This document shows positions 25,251 to 33,635 of a DNA stretch of 64,000 bases, piece after piece. This DNA comes from Actinomycetota bacterium (lineage in GTDB: Bacteria > Actinomycetota > Geothermincolia > Fen-727 > Anoxymicrobiaceae): assembly GCA_018831265.1 (NCBI GenBank), contig JAHJCO010000060.1, positions 1 to 64,000 on the forward strand, in the 5' to 3' direction. The position numbers and the translations under genes were made by a program. Within the stretch, counting starts at the first letter, position 1, and the number at the start of each line of letters is the position of its first letter. The notes under the pieces were generated by a model. It saw nothing but the letters and a program-made list of their open reading frames with translations. It did no database searches and was not told where the DNA came from.

Positions 25251-26604
25251 GGTCCAGCCCTTCTCTCCCTGTAACCCTCACCGATAGAAAATCGCCGGGC
25301 ACCGCGCCGCTACCGCTCCGGACCTGGACCGCGCCGTCCACCACCGGAGCCTCGCGATACGAGCGCCCGACAAGCTCATAGCCGTCGAGCTCCGAGGGGT
25401 CCTCGACGACCACTTCGAGGGTTCGGCCCACCTGTGATTCCTGCCGCTCGTCCTCGATACGGTCCTGAAGCTCGACCAGGCTATTATATCTTGAAACAGC
25501 GATTTCGCGCGGTATCGCGCCGGGCAGCTCGCAGGCGGCGGTCCCCTCCTCCGGGGAAAAGACGAAGGCGCCCATCCAGTCGAAGCCCGCCTCCCTCACG
25601 AACGCCATCAACTCATCGAACTCGTCGTCGGTCTCACCGGGGTATCCCACCATGAGCGTGGTCCTGAGCGCGGCGTCGGGGACCGAACTCCTGATGCGCT
25701 CCAGGAGCGCGAGGTGCTCCTCCGGACCGCCGGGCCTGCCCATCCTGCGCAACACGGTGGCGCTGGCATGCTGGAACGGCACGTCGAAGTAGTCGCACAC
25801 CCGCGGATTGGATGCCACCTCCGCGATGAGCTCGTCGGTTACCCCCTCGGGCTGGAGGTAGAGCATGCGAAGCCAGTGGACCTCCTCGACTTCGCTCAGC
25901 GTGCGCAGCATTGTCGGAAGGGTCGCCTGGCTATCGAGGCCACGCCCGTAAGAGGTCAGGTCCTGCGCGAGGAGCACCAGCTCGCGCGGACGCCTGCCGG
26001 AAAGCCTGGACACCTCCTCGGCAACCTCGGCCAACGGCCTGCTCCTGTACGGACCTCGTATGTAGGGGATGGCACAGAAGCGGCATCCCCGGGAGCATCC
26101 GTCGGCTACGCGGACGTACAGTGTCGCGTCGAGCGAGGAATCCACCGTCCGGGCCTGCTGCCCGGCGGGCGCGGGCCCCGGCTCGAGGGTGAAGGGCTCG
26201 CCCCCGATTGCCGCGACAAGCGCCGCGGGCAGGTCCGCGTGCCAGTCCGCCCCCAGGACGGCCGATACCTCCGGCATGGCCTCGGCGAGCGAGGCGCCGT
26301 ACCGCTGCCCCATGCAGCCCAGCAGGATGATCGGGGCCCTGGCTCCGCCCGCGACTCCCCGTGAGTCCAGCTCCAGTACGGTGTCTATCCCCTCGTCGCA
26401 CGCGTCCTTGATGAACCCGCAGGTGTTGACCAGCACCACGTCGGCCTCTTCGAGCCGGGTGGTCTCCCTCATCCCCAGGGAAGCCAACTCGCCGCGCAGG
26501 ATATCCGACTCGACCTCGTTCCGGAAGCAGCCCAGGGTCACAAGAAGGTAGCGCCTTCCCTCAAGGCCATTCCTGGATCCGGTACTCATTCCCTCGACGG
26601 TCAT
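25234..26604 (-). CDS. rimO: Ribosomal protein S12 methylthiotransferase RimO
   Basis: RimO is a radical-SAM enzyme that methylthiolates an aspartate of ribosomal protein S12. The 456-residue protein has an N-terminal UPF0004 domain with three cluster cysteines (TLGCFRNEV, VNTCGFI, LLGCMGQ). The radical-SAM loop is CSRGCRFCAIPYIRG, and a C-terminal TRAM domain binds RNA. IPYIRG and the sequence length favour RimO over MiaB. An ATG at 26589 is an alternative start. It overlaps pgsA. Confidence 0.92.
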   Translation of the reverse strand: MTVEGMSTGSRNGLEGRRYLLVTLGCFRNEVESDILRGELASLGMRETTRLEEADVVLVNTCGFIKDACDEGIDTVLELDSRGVAGGARAPIILLGCMGQRYGASLAEAMPEVSAVLGADWHADLPAALVAAIGGEPFTLEPGPAPAGQQARTVDSSLDATLYVRVADGCSRGCRFCAIPYIRGPYRSRPLAEVAEEVSRLSGRRPRELVLLAQDLTSYGRGLDSQATLPTMLRTLSEVEEVHWLRMLYLQPEGVTDELIAEVASNPRVCDYFDVPFQHASATVLRRMGRPGGPEEHLALLERIRSSVPDAALRTTLMVGYPGETDDEFDELMAFVREAGFDWMGAFVFSPEEGTAACELPGAIPREIAVSRYNSLVELQDRIEDERQESQVGRTLEVVVEDPSELDGYELVGRSYREAPVVDGAVQVRSGSGAVPGDFLSVRVTGREGLDLAAET

Positions 26605-26647
26605 TCACCATCCGATCGACGAGACATGTTCGTATGCGGTCCTTCGG

Positions 26648-26687
26648 GTGAAAGAAATGGTCTGAGGTATATTTTCATACTCAGACC
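26648..26687 (-). terminator. Family 2 repeat forming a terminator after yajQ
   Basis: GGTCTGAG (26659-26666) pairs with CTCAGACC (26680-26687), extended by TAT/ATA past a one-base bulge. On the minus strand this hairpin starts three bases after the yajQ stop and is followed by AUUUCUUU, so it fits a rho-independent terminator. The plus-strand element GTGAAAG...TGGTCTGAGGT is a family 2 repeat, here fused to a second CTCAGACC arm. Confidence 0.65.
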
Positions 26688-26690
26688 TGG

Positions 26691-27185
26691 CTAGCGGTAG
26701 TTGGTAAACTGAAGGGCCAGCCCGAAGTCGTGCTCCTTGAGGGCCTTGATTATCGCCTGCAGCGAGTCCTTGCTCTTGGAGGAGACGCGCACCTGCTCCT
26801 GCTGAACGGTGACGTTGACCTTCTTGTCGATTCTCTTGACGAACTTCGTTATCTCACGGGCCTTGTCCGCATCGATCCCCTGGATGACCTTCGCCTCGCG
26901 CTTCACCGTGCCCTTGGGCCCCGGCTGTACGTCTCCCCAGGAGATGGACTCGAGGGGCACCTCGCGGCGCACCAGCCGGGTCTCCAGCACGTCCAGCATC
27001 GAGGAGAGGTGGAACTCGTCGGCCGAGTGCAGCGTTATTATCTCGCCGGACGACTCGATGCGCGAGCCGCTGCCCTTGAAGTCAAAGCGGTTGTCTATCT
27101 CCTTGCGCGCCTGGTTGACCGCGTTGGAGAGCTCGGGCATGTCCACCTTGCTGACGATGTCGAAGGAGCTGTCAGAGGCGGCCAG
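26691..27185 (-). CDS. yajQ: YajQ family nucleotide-binding protein
   Basis: YajQ proteins (UPF0234) bind cyclic di-GMP or other nucleotides and RNA. The conserved core VDMPELSNAVNQARKEIDNRFDFKGS continues to the usual C-terminus. The family's N-terminus (MAKDSSFDIVSKVD) is matched by AASDSSFDIVSKVD directly upstream of the first GTG, and an in-frame TGA lies two codons before it. The only start that keeps this N-terminus is CTG at 27185, with GAGGGGGA upstream. That gives 164 residues, the normal length. A start at GTG 27146 would drop 13 conserved residues. It begins three bases after the chemoreceptor stop. Confidence 0.88.
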   Translation of the reverse strand: MAASDSSFDIVSKVDMPELSNAVNQARKEIDNRFDFKGSGSRIESSGEIITLHSADEFHLSSMLDVLETRLVRREVPLESISWGDVQPGPKGTVKREAKVIQGIDADKAREITKFVKRIDKKVNVTVQQEQVRVSSKSKDSLQAIIKALKEHDFGLALQFTNYR

Positions 27186-27188
27186 AGG

Positions 27189-28475
27189 TCATTCCCCCTC
27201 GTCGAGCTTGAAGTCATCGACGAGCCTCTTCATCTCGACCGAGAGGCGCGCCAGCTCCTGGATGGAGGCACGCATCTCCTCCATCGAGGCCGTCTGCTGG
27301 TTGGCCGCGGCGGAGGCCTCCTGGGTGCCGGCGGCCGCCTGCTGGGCGATCGCGGCGATATCGTGGGAGGCCTTGACCACCCGGTCCGACCCCTCCCGCT
27401 GAGCCTCCGTCGCCCTGTAGACGGACTCGGCGCCGCCCGCGATATCCTCGACTATGTCGGCGACGTTGGTCAGGGCGTCCAGCGTTGACCCTATGACGTC
27501 CATGGACCCGCCGATTATCTCCTTGGTGTGCTCCATGGCCTTGAGTGCCCGGCCGGTCTCGCTCTCGGTGTCGCGGATCATCTTGGAGATCTGGTCGGCG
27601 GCCTTGCGGCTTCCCTCGGCGAGGTTGCGCACCTCCTCGGCGACCACGGCGAACCCACGGCCGTGCTCCCCAGCGCGGCTCGCCTCAATGGCGGCGTTGA
27701 GGGCCAGCATGTTGGTCTGCTCGGAGATGTTGGTTATGACGTCAACGATGAGGCCGATCTGCATGGACCTCTCCCCGAGGCCCTGCATGATATCGGTCAC
27801 GTCCTCCATCGCCACCTTCATCTGGTTCATCCTGGTGGCGGCCTCCTCGGCATGCGCGCTACCGGCCCGGGCGATCTCGTTCGCCGCCCGCCCCGTCTCC
27901 GCGCTCGCTCGCGCCTGCTCGGCCACGTTCCCGGCCATCTGCGCGATCTCGTGGGTGATCTCCGAGGTCTCCTCCACGGCCCTGGCCTGGGACTCGGCGC
28001 CCTTGGATATCTGCTCCACCGTCGAGGAGACCTCCTGGGCGGAGGCCATCACTTGCTCGGAGGAGGCGGCGAGCTCCTCCGCCGTCGAGCTGACCATGGT
28101 GGACGCCTCGCGCAGCTTCTCCAGGATTATGCGCAGCCCGTCGACCATTGCGTTCTGAGCGTTCACGAGCTGGCCGATGATGTCGGTGGTGTGGCGGTCG
28201 AGGTGCGTGGTGAGGTCGCCCTCCGCCACCGAGTGGGAGAACCCTATGACCGGGTTCAGCGCGTCGTTGAAGGTCCTGTTCATACCGCCGGCCACCAGCA
28301 GTTCGGTGATGAAGACACCCAGGAAGAAGGCCACGAAGACGATCAGGAGGTGAGACGTCGACAAGTCGGTGAAGACCGCCAGGAGCGGCAGAGCGACGGC
28401 GCTTGCGATGACGGTGGAGATCAACGCTATCAGCAGCACCTTGATTCTTATGCTCAAGCCTCTGATCCTGATCAA
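27189..28475 (-). CDS. Methyl-accepting chemotaxis protein without a periplasmic sensor domain
   Basis: The 428-residue protein has two hydrophobic segments (about 10-35 and 42-62) with only a short loop between, then a HAMP-like region and a long helical signalling domain. The hairpin tip contains [36 protein letters not shown], the binding site for CheA/CheW. With no outer ligand domain it probably senses the membrane, a cytoplasmic state or a partner protein. No cheA, cheW, cheR or flagellar genes are in the window. It starts at TTG with GGAGA upstream, 22 bases after the 77-residue gene. Confidence 0.9.
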   Translation of the reverse strand: MIRIRGLSIRIKVLLIALISTVIASAVALPLLAVFTDLSTSHLLIVFVAFFLGVFITELLVAGGMNRTFNDALNPVIGFSHSVAEGDLTTHLDRHTTDIIGQLVNAQNAMVDGLRIILEKLREASTMVSSTAEELAASSEQVMASAQEVSSTVEQISKGAESQARAVEETSEITHEIAQMAGNVAEQARASAETGRAANEIARAGSAHAEEAATRMNQMKVAMEDVTDIMQGLGERSMQIGLIVDVITNISEQTNMLALNAAIEASRAGEHGRGFAVVAEEVRNLAEGSRKAADQISKMIRDTESETGRALKAMEHTKEIIGGSMDVIGSTLDALTNVADIVEDIAGGAESVYRATEAQREGSDRVVKASHDIAAIAQQAAAGTQEASAAANQQTASMEEMRASIQELARLSVEMKRLVDDFKLDEGE

Positions 28476-28497
28476 AGCACGAGTCTCCGCCGTCTCG

Positions 28498-28731
28498 TCA
28501 TCCGCCCAGGCCGCGTATCTTCTCGGCTACGTCCGTGCCGGTCTCCTTGCCGGAGAAGAACGAGACCGACTTCTCGATGTGGGCGGCCAGTTCCGGTAAC
28601 TGGGCGGCCGAGAGTGTATCAGGTGAGGCTCCGATGAGCTCGCAGTTCTTCTTGACCGTGGCCTTGGCGATGAACTCGCCCACTGCGCCAGCCAGGACCT
28701 TTTCAACCTGCTGCGCCAAGGGATTGGCCAA
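28498..28731 (-). CDS. Small protein of unknown function upstream of the chemoreceptor
   Basis: The 77-residue protein is mostly predicted helix ([34 protein letters not shown], then [15 protein letters not shown]) with one cysteine and no membrane segment or signal peptide. It starts at TTG after GGGGGT. It is 22 bases from the chemoreceptor and in the same direction, so it is probably cotranscribed and may be its soluble partner. I do not recognise the family with certainty. Confidence 0.7.
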   Translation of the reverse strand: MANPLAQQVEKVLAGAVGEFIAKATVKKNCELIGASPDTLSAAQLPELAAHIEKSVSFFSGKETGTDVAEKIRGLGG

Positions 28732-28842
28732 ATCAGACCCCCGTTTCGAACTTCAAAATACCACCCAGTGTCACCATAGGCCTGAACGCCGTGATTTAGG
28801 TTATCAATACAGGGACTAAAGTGCAAATCTAGCGTACCCGTT

Positions 28843-28933
28843 GATCAACCCTTGGACGATCCGGGGGGTCAGACACTTGCGCGCGCTCAACTCCCGTCAA
28901 CACTGTGATTGGAGTCAACGCGTGAAATTGTCA
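28843..28933 (+). repeat. Family 1 palindromic repeat, copy B (right arm lost)
   Basis: It has the leader TTGATCAACCCTTGGACGATC, the left arm GGGGGGTCAGACACTTGC and the full inner part to GAAATTGTC. The right end GACGCCCCTC is replaced by unrelated sequence, so the outer stem is broken. Copy C follows 20 bases later. The gap 28732-29057 between the 77-residue gene and ftsK holds copies B and C and no gene. Confidence 0.75.
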
Positions 28934-28952
28934 CATCTCAGTATTGCTCGTC

Positions 28953-29053
28953 GATCAACCCATGGACGATCCGGGGGGTCAGACACTTGCGCGCGCTCAA
29001 ATCCCATCTACACTTCGATTGGAGTTAATGCGTGAAATTGTCCGACGCCCCTC
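28953..29053 (+). repeat. Family 1 palindromic repeat, copy C
   Basis: It is a complete copy: GATCAACCCATGGACGATC, left arm GGGGGGTCAGACACTTGC, inner CGATTGGAGT, right arm GAAATTGTCCGACGCCCC. One arm pair is mismatched (CAG with CCG). It ends four bases from the ftsK stop. Confidence 0.85.
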
Positions 29054-29057
29054 TCTC

Positions 29058-31250
29058 TTATCCGGCGCGCCGGGCCTTCCAGTCGTCCAGCTCCTCGGGG
29101 GTCAGCAGCACCTTGCGCGACTTGCTCCCCTCGTGCGGGCCGACTATACCCAGCTGTGAAAGCTCTACCACTATGCGCCGCGCCCGGGCGTACCCGACGC
29201 GCAGGTGCGTCTGCAGCATCGAGGCCGACGCCTCCCCCGCCATGACCACGAACTCGGCCGCCTCCTCCAGCAGCGGGTCCCAGTCGGAGAGCTCCTCCTT
29301 CACCGTGGAACCCACTTCCTCCAGGTCTATCGAGCTGGGCTGGGGCGACTTCTGCTCGCGGATGTAGCCGGTGAGAAACTCGATCTCCTTCTGCTGGATA
29401 AGTGCCCCCTGCACGCGCTCCGGCTGTGGGATGTTGCCCGGGTCCAGGAGCATGTCTCCCTTGCCGAGCAGCTTCTCGGCGCCCTTGCCCCCCAGGATGG
29501 TGCGGGAGTCGGCGTGGGAGGCGACCTGGAAGGCTATGCGCGCGGTTATGTTGTTCTTTATGACCCCGGTTATCACGTCCACGCTGGGGCGCTGGGTGGC
29601 GATGATGAGGTGTATCCCCACCGCGCGGGCCTTGGCCGTGAGCCTGCTGATGGAGCTCTCCACCTCCCGCCTGGCCACTATCATGAGGTCGCCCAGCTCG
29701 TCGATGACGATGACGATCTTGGGCATCGGCTCGACCTCGGGGTCCTTATCGGCTATCGCGTTGTACTCGTCTATGTGGACCACGCGCTGCTTCTGCAACA
29801 CCTGGTAGCGCCGGTCCATCTCACGAACGGCCCAGAGCAAAGCCTTGGCGGCGGGCTCCGGCTCGTTGATGACGTCGCAAAGGAGGTGCGGCAGCCCGTC
29901 GTACCAGGTGAACTCCACGAACTTTGGGTCGATCATTATGAAGTTGAGCTGGTCGGGGCGGCAGCGCATCAGCAGGCAGCATACCAGGCAGTTTATGCAG
30001 CAGGACTTGCCCGCGCCGGTGGATCCCGCCAGCAGCAGGTGTGGAAGCTGTGCCAGGTCCAGGACCACCGGCTCCCCGGACATGTCCTTGCCCACGGCGA
30101 CGGTCAGCAGGTTATGCGGCTGTGGCGGGCCGAGCGCCTCTATTATGTCGCCCAGCAGCACGGTATCGCGCACGTGGTTGGGGACCTCGATCCCTATCGC
30201 CTGGCGGCCCGGTATGGGCGAGTAGATGCGGATGTCCGGCGAGCCCAGCGCGTATGCTATGTCCTGCTCCAGCTCCGTTACGCGCTTCACCTTCTCGCCC
30301 GTGCCCACCTCCACCTCGAAGAGCGAGACCGTGGGCCCGCGCGACACCTTCACCACCCGCGCGTCCACGTCCATGCTGGACAGCGTGTGCTCTATGGCGT
30401 GCTTCCTCTCCTCGTTGGTCTGCTTGCTGAAAGCCTTGGCGCCGCCGCGGTTAAGTAGCGTGGACGGGGGCAGCTTGACCTTGCCGGCCCTCGGCCTGGA
30501 CACCGGCATCGCCAGCTGGCCGCCGTTCTCCTCCGTAACGGCGACCGCCGGGGTGGGCCTGGATGGGTACACCTTGGCCGAGCCGGGCTTCGCGGCGGTC
30601 TTCTTTCGCGGCTGGGCCTCTGCCTCGCCGCCCCCCTCGTCAACAGCCTGGAGCACCGGGGCTCGCCGCGCCTCTCCCTCGCGCAGGCGCTTCCATGCGG
30701 CCACCAACTGCTCCTCGAATGCGAGGACCAGCCCGGCGATGAAGGCGGCAATGGTGAAGATATAGGCCCCGACCTGGCCGATGAGCCGACAGAGGGGCCA
30801 GGCGATCGAGGCGCCGATGAGCCCCCCACCCCCCGAGAGGTTCTCGCTGGTGAACATCACGCCGGTCGGTGTGGATATGCTGAACATGGCCAGCAGGGAC
30901 GCGCACATCAGTGCGGCTCCAGCGGCCACCATGCCCAGCCGGACGTCGGGCCTCTCGAGAAAGACCAGCGCCGCGGCCGCAAGGAACAGGAACGGGACCG
31001 CGAAGCGCCCGATCCCCAGGGCCCATGCCAGGGCGGTCTTCACGCCCCGCCCCACCGGACCCACGCTACCCGGCACGAAGATGCACAGGAAGGTGAACAG
31101 CGCCAGCGCCAGGAACGCCACCGCGAAGATCTTCTTCCTGCGTCCGGGCGTCAGGCGCTCGCGCGGAACCTCCTCGACAGCCTTCGGCTTTGCGGGCCCC
31201 GTGCTCGTTTTCTTTTTCTGCTGGCCCTTCGCGGGCGTTTTCTCCGCCAA
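29058..31250 (-). CDS. ftsK: DNA translocase FtsK/SpoIIIE
   Basis: This 730-residue motor pumps chromosomal DNA through the septum. Four membrane segments lie in about residues 40-185, followed by a short basic linker. The FtsK alpha domain includes RVTELEQDIAYALGSPDIRI. The motor has Walker A AGSTGAGKSCCIN and Walker B IVIVIDELGDLM, then LIIATQRPSVDVITG. A C-terminal winged-helix gamma domain (ARARRIVVELSQLGIVGPHEG) reads orientation sequences. The TTG start has GGAG before it. The linker is much shorter than in E. coli FtsK, as in SpoIIIE-type proteins. Confidence 0.95.
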   Translation of the reverse strand: MAEKTPAKGQQKKKTSTGPAKPKAVEEVPRERLTPGRRKKIFAVAFLALALFTFLCIFVPGSVGPVGRGVKTALAWALGIGRFAVPFLFLAAAALVFLERPDVRLGMVAAGAALMCASLLAMFSISTPTGVMFTSENLSGGGGLIGASIAWPLCRLIGQVGAYIFTIAAFIAGLVLAFEEQLVAAWKRLREGEARRAPVLQAVDEGGGEAEAQPRKKTAAKPGSAKVYPSRPTPAVAVTEENGGQLAMPVSRPRAGKVKLPPSTLLNRGGAKAFSKQTNEERKHAIEHTLSSMDVDARVVKVSRGPTVSLFEVEVGTGEKVKRVTELEQDIAYALGSPDIRIYSPIPGRQAIGIEVPNHVRDTVLLGDIIEALGPPQPHNLLTVAVGKDMSGEPVVLDLAQLPHLLLAGSTGAGKSCCINCLVCCLLMRCRPDQLNFIMIDPKFVEFTWYDGLPHLLCDVINEPEPAAKALLWAVREMDRRYQVLQKQRVVHIDEYNAIADKDPEVEPMPKIVIVIDELGDLMIVARREVESSISRLTAKARAVGIHLIIATQRPSVDVITGVIKNNITARIAFQVASHADSRTILGGKGAEKLLGKGDMLLDPGNIPQPERVQGALIQQKEIEFLTGYIREQKSPQPSSIDLEEVGSTVKEELSDWDPLLEEAAEFVVMAGEASASMLQTHLRVGYARARRIVVELSQLGIVGPHEGSKSRKVLLTPEELDDWKARRAG

Positions 31251-31320
31251 GTGACTCCAGTTAGCGTCGTCTTCCTACTTAATTAGTATTCTGGTCGATG
31301 TAAAACAGTCCCTTCACGCC

Positions 31321-31422
31321 GACCAACCCTTGGACGATACAGGGGGTCAGACACTTGCGCGCGCTCAATGCCCTTCAACACCGCGATTGGAGTCAACGCG
31401 TGAAATTGTCTGACGCCCTTCA
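31321..31422 (+). repeat. Family 1 palindromic repeat, copy D
   Basis: The copy is complete: CAACCCTTGGACGAT leader, left arm GGGGGTCAGACACTTGC, right arm GAAATTGTCTGACGCCC followed by TTCATTGTT, a flank shared with copy H. GTCAGACA pairs exactly with TGTCTGAC. It lies between the ftsK start and dapB. Confidence 0.85.
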
Positions 31423-31437
31423 TTGTTTGAATAAGAT

Positions 31438-31521
31438 GGGGGTCAGGCAGGATTCAAGTCACTCAGCCACGTGAATAGACTCGTGCCTGACCCCGGTTCT
31501 AGTCTGACCCCGGTTCTAGTC
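31438..31521. repeat. Family 3 repeat beside dapB: inverted repeat plus tandem 17-mers
   Basis: GGGGTCAGGCA (31439-31449) pairs with TGCCTGACCCC (31484-31494), with an inner ATTCA/TGAAT pair. It runs into two tandem copies of TGACCCCGGTTCTAGTC (31488-31504 and 31505-31521). The last two bases form part of the dapB stop codon. On the minus strand the hairpin follows dapB directly and could act in 3'-end formation. Confidence 0.65.
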
Positions 31522-32305
31522 AGAGGCCCAGTATGGGCTCCAGGCCCACGGTTAGGCCCGGCAGGTCTGCCACCGCCTTGACGGCCATCAGCACGCCGGG
31601 CATGAAGCAGGAGCGGTCGCTGGTGTCGTGCCTGATGGTCAGGGTCTGGCCTTTCGATCCGAAGATGACCTCCTGGTGGGCGACCAGGCCGTCCAGGCGA
31701 ACGCTGTGTATCGAGACGGGCCCGACGGCCCCTCCCCTGGTGCCCCGGACCTCGTTCTCCTGAGACGGGGGCACGGACGCCGCCTCCATGGCCTCCGCCA
31801 CCCTCGCGGCGGTTGCGAGCGCCGTCCCGCTGGGCGCGTCCTTCTTCCCACGGTGATGCAACTCGACGATCTCGCACTGGTCGAAGTAGCGGGCCGCCAT
31901 CTCGCAGAACCGCATCATCAGCACGGCTCCCGTGGCGAAGTTTGGCGCCACCAGCGCGTTGGCATCCGAGCGCTGGGCAAGCCCGGCCAGCTCCTCCAGG
32001 TCGGAAGCGCTCAGCCCCGTGGTGCCGATGACGGCGTGCACGCCCCCTCCAAGCGCCCACCTGGCGTTCCGCATGGCCGAGGCGGCGTTGGTGAAGTCCA
32101 CCGCCACGTCGACCTCGCCGGGGTCCAGAAGCTCCACGCCGGCAAGCACGGGTATTCCGCTCCCGCATGCCATCTGGGACCTCGCGCCTCCCACGTCCAC
32201 CGCGGCCAGCAGCTCTAGCTCCGGGTCGCCACAGACGGCCGTAACGGTCTGGGCGCCCATCTTTCCCAGCGCTCCCAGTACCGCGACCCTGATAGTGCCA
32301 GACAT
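31520..32305 (-). CDS. dapB: 4-hydroxy-tetrahydrodipicolinate reductase
   Basis: DapB reduces the product of DapA in the lysine and diaminopimelate pathway for cell-wall synthesis. The 261-residue enzyme has the NAD(P) loop VAVLGALGKMGAQ, VDFTNAASA, IGTTGLS, APNFATGAVLMMRF and the catalytic motif ELHHRGKKDAPSGTA. It shares one base with the upstream M16 peptidase gene (TGATG). Its TGA stop lies on the edge of a family 3 repeat. No dapA is adjacent. Confidence 0.95.
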   Translation of the reverse strand: MSGTIRVAVLGALGKMGAQTVTAVCGDPELELLAAVDVGGARSQMACGSGIPVLAGVELLDPGEVDVAVDFTNAASAMRNARWALGGGVHAVIGTTGLSASDLEELAGLAQRSDANALVAPNFATGAVLMMRFCEMAARYFDQCEIVELHHRGKKDAPSGTALATAARVAEAMEAASVPPSQENEVRGTRGGAVGPVSIHSVRLDGLVAHQEVIFGSKGQTLTIRHDTSDRSCFMPGVLMAVKAVADLPGLTVGLEPILGL

Positions 32306-33573
32306 CAGATCCTCCCGCTCGGCTCCAGGTCGCCCTCGTCGAACGGGCCCACCACCGCCAGGCTCACGGGCGTGGCTCCCCAGGTGATGTCAAAGACATG
32401 TTCCAGGTCGTCCAGCGTGACCGCCTCGACCTTCTCCACGATCTCCTCGACGCTGAGGTGCTCTCCCCCGCCCAACTCGGCCTTGGCGATCCTGTTCATC
32501 CTGGTGCCGCTGTCCTCGTTGCTGATGAGCAGGTACCCCTTGAGGTGGTTCTGGGCGCGGTCCAGCTCCTCGGCCGTGAAGCCGTGGTCCCTGACGCGCA
32601 CCATCTCGTCCTCCACCAGGCCGATGACCTCCTGCGCCCTCGACGGCTTGGTCCCGCAGTAGATGCCCACCATCCCCATTCCGATGAAGAGCCCGCTGAA
32701 GGAGTATATGGAGTACACCAGCCCCTTCTGCTCACGTATGGCCTGGAAGAGCCGCGAGCTCATGCTGCCCCCCAGGAGATTGTCCATGATCGAGAGTGCG
32801 AACCGGTCGGGGTCCTGGCGCGGCAGGCCCCTTCCACCCATGGTGATATGAGCCTGCTCGGTGTCCTTGCGGTGCAGGTACACGCCCGCGGAGGGGGTCT
32901 CCATGCTGTCGGCGCGTTCGGGGGCCTCCCCTTTCTCGACACCCTCGAGGTTCCTCTCCACCATCTCGCAGAGCCGCCCGTGCTCGACGTCACCCGCGGC
33001 GGTGACCACGACCCTGCTGCCGACGTAACGGCTGCAGTAGAAGTCGGACAGGCGTTGCCTCTCCACGGTCCTGATGATTTCGGCGTCTCCCAGCACGCTG
33101 CGACCCACCGGGTGGTCCGGCCAGAGCACTGTGGCCAGGAAGTCATGCACGAGCTCGTCGGGCGAGTCGTTGTGCATATTTATCTCCTCGAGCACCACCG
33201 TGCGCTCGTTCTCCAGCTCGTGCTCCTCGATGGCGGGGTCCCGGGCCATCTGAGAGGCGATATCGACCGCTTCCTCAAGGTGCTCCGAGATGACCCTGGA
33301 GTATATGGAAGTGTGCTCGCGGCCGGTGGCGGCATTGATGTCGGCCCCCATGTGGTCGAACGCCTCCGCTATGGCGCGCGCGTCCATCCTCGAGGTGCCC
33401 TTGAACAGCATGTGCTCCATGAAGTGCGAGAGGCCGCTATCGCCGACTTCCTCGTCGCGCGAGCCGGAGTCAACCCAGATACCCAGCGATACGGAGCTGA
33501 CGGAGGGAACGCGCTCGGAGAGGACGCGCGCTCCGCAAGGGAGATCGGTCCTCTCCAGCCGTTCGTCCGTCAT
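32305..33573 (-). CDS. M16 family zinc metallopeptidase
   Basis: This 422-residue processing-peptidase-like protein has the inverted zinc motif HFMEH (about residue 50) in GLSHFMEHMLFKGT and the downstream glutamate in ENERTVVLEEINMHND. The C-terminal domain contains the substrate-binding region SSRLFQAIREQKGLVYSIYSF. Such genes commonly sit between pnp and dapB or dut in Gram-positive bacteria. No signal peptide is seen, so it should act in the cytoplasm; its substrate is unknown. Confidence 0.92.
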   Translation of the reverse strand: MTDERLERTDLPCGARVLSERVPSVSSVSLGIWVDSGSRDEEVGDSGLSHFMEHMLFKGTSRMDARAIAEAFDHMGADINAATGREHTSIYSRVISEHLEEAVDIASQMARDPAIEEHELENERTVVLEEINMHNDSPDELVHDFLATVLWPDHPVGRSVLGDAEIIRTVERQRLSDFYCSRYVGSRVVVTAAGDVEHGRLCEMVERNLEGVEKGEAPERADSMETPSAGVYLHRKDTEQAHITMGGRGLPRQDPDRFALSIMDNLLGGSMSSRLFQAIREQKGLVYSIYSFSGLFIGMGMVGIYCGTKPSRAQEVIGLVEDEMVRVRDHGFTAEELDRAQNHLKGYLLISNEDSGTRMNRIAKAELGGGEHLSVEEIVEKVEAVTLDDLEHVFDITWGATPVSLAVVGPFDEGDLEPSGRI

Positions 33574-33600
33574 CTCTTTACCTCAGGGATTCTTCCGCAC

Positions 33601-33633
33601 CGTGAAAGTTTTGGTCTGAGGTATTCTTTCACG
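33601..33633 (+). repeat. Family 2 palindromic repeat downstream of pnp
   Basis: CGTGAAAG (33601-33608) pairs with CTTTCACG (33626-33633) around TTTTGGTCTGAGGTATT. It lies immediately after the pnp stop on the minus strand and fills the gap to the M16 gene. Confidence 0.7.
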
Positions 33634-33635
33634 CG

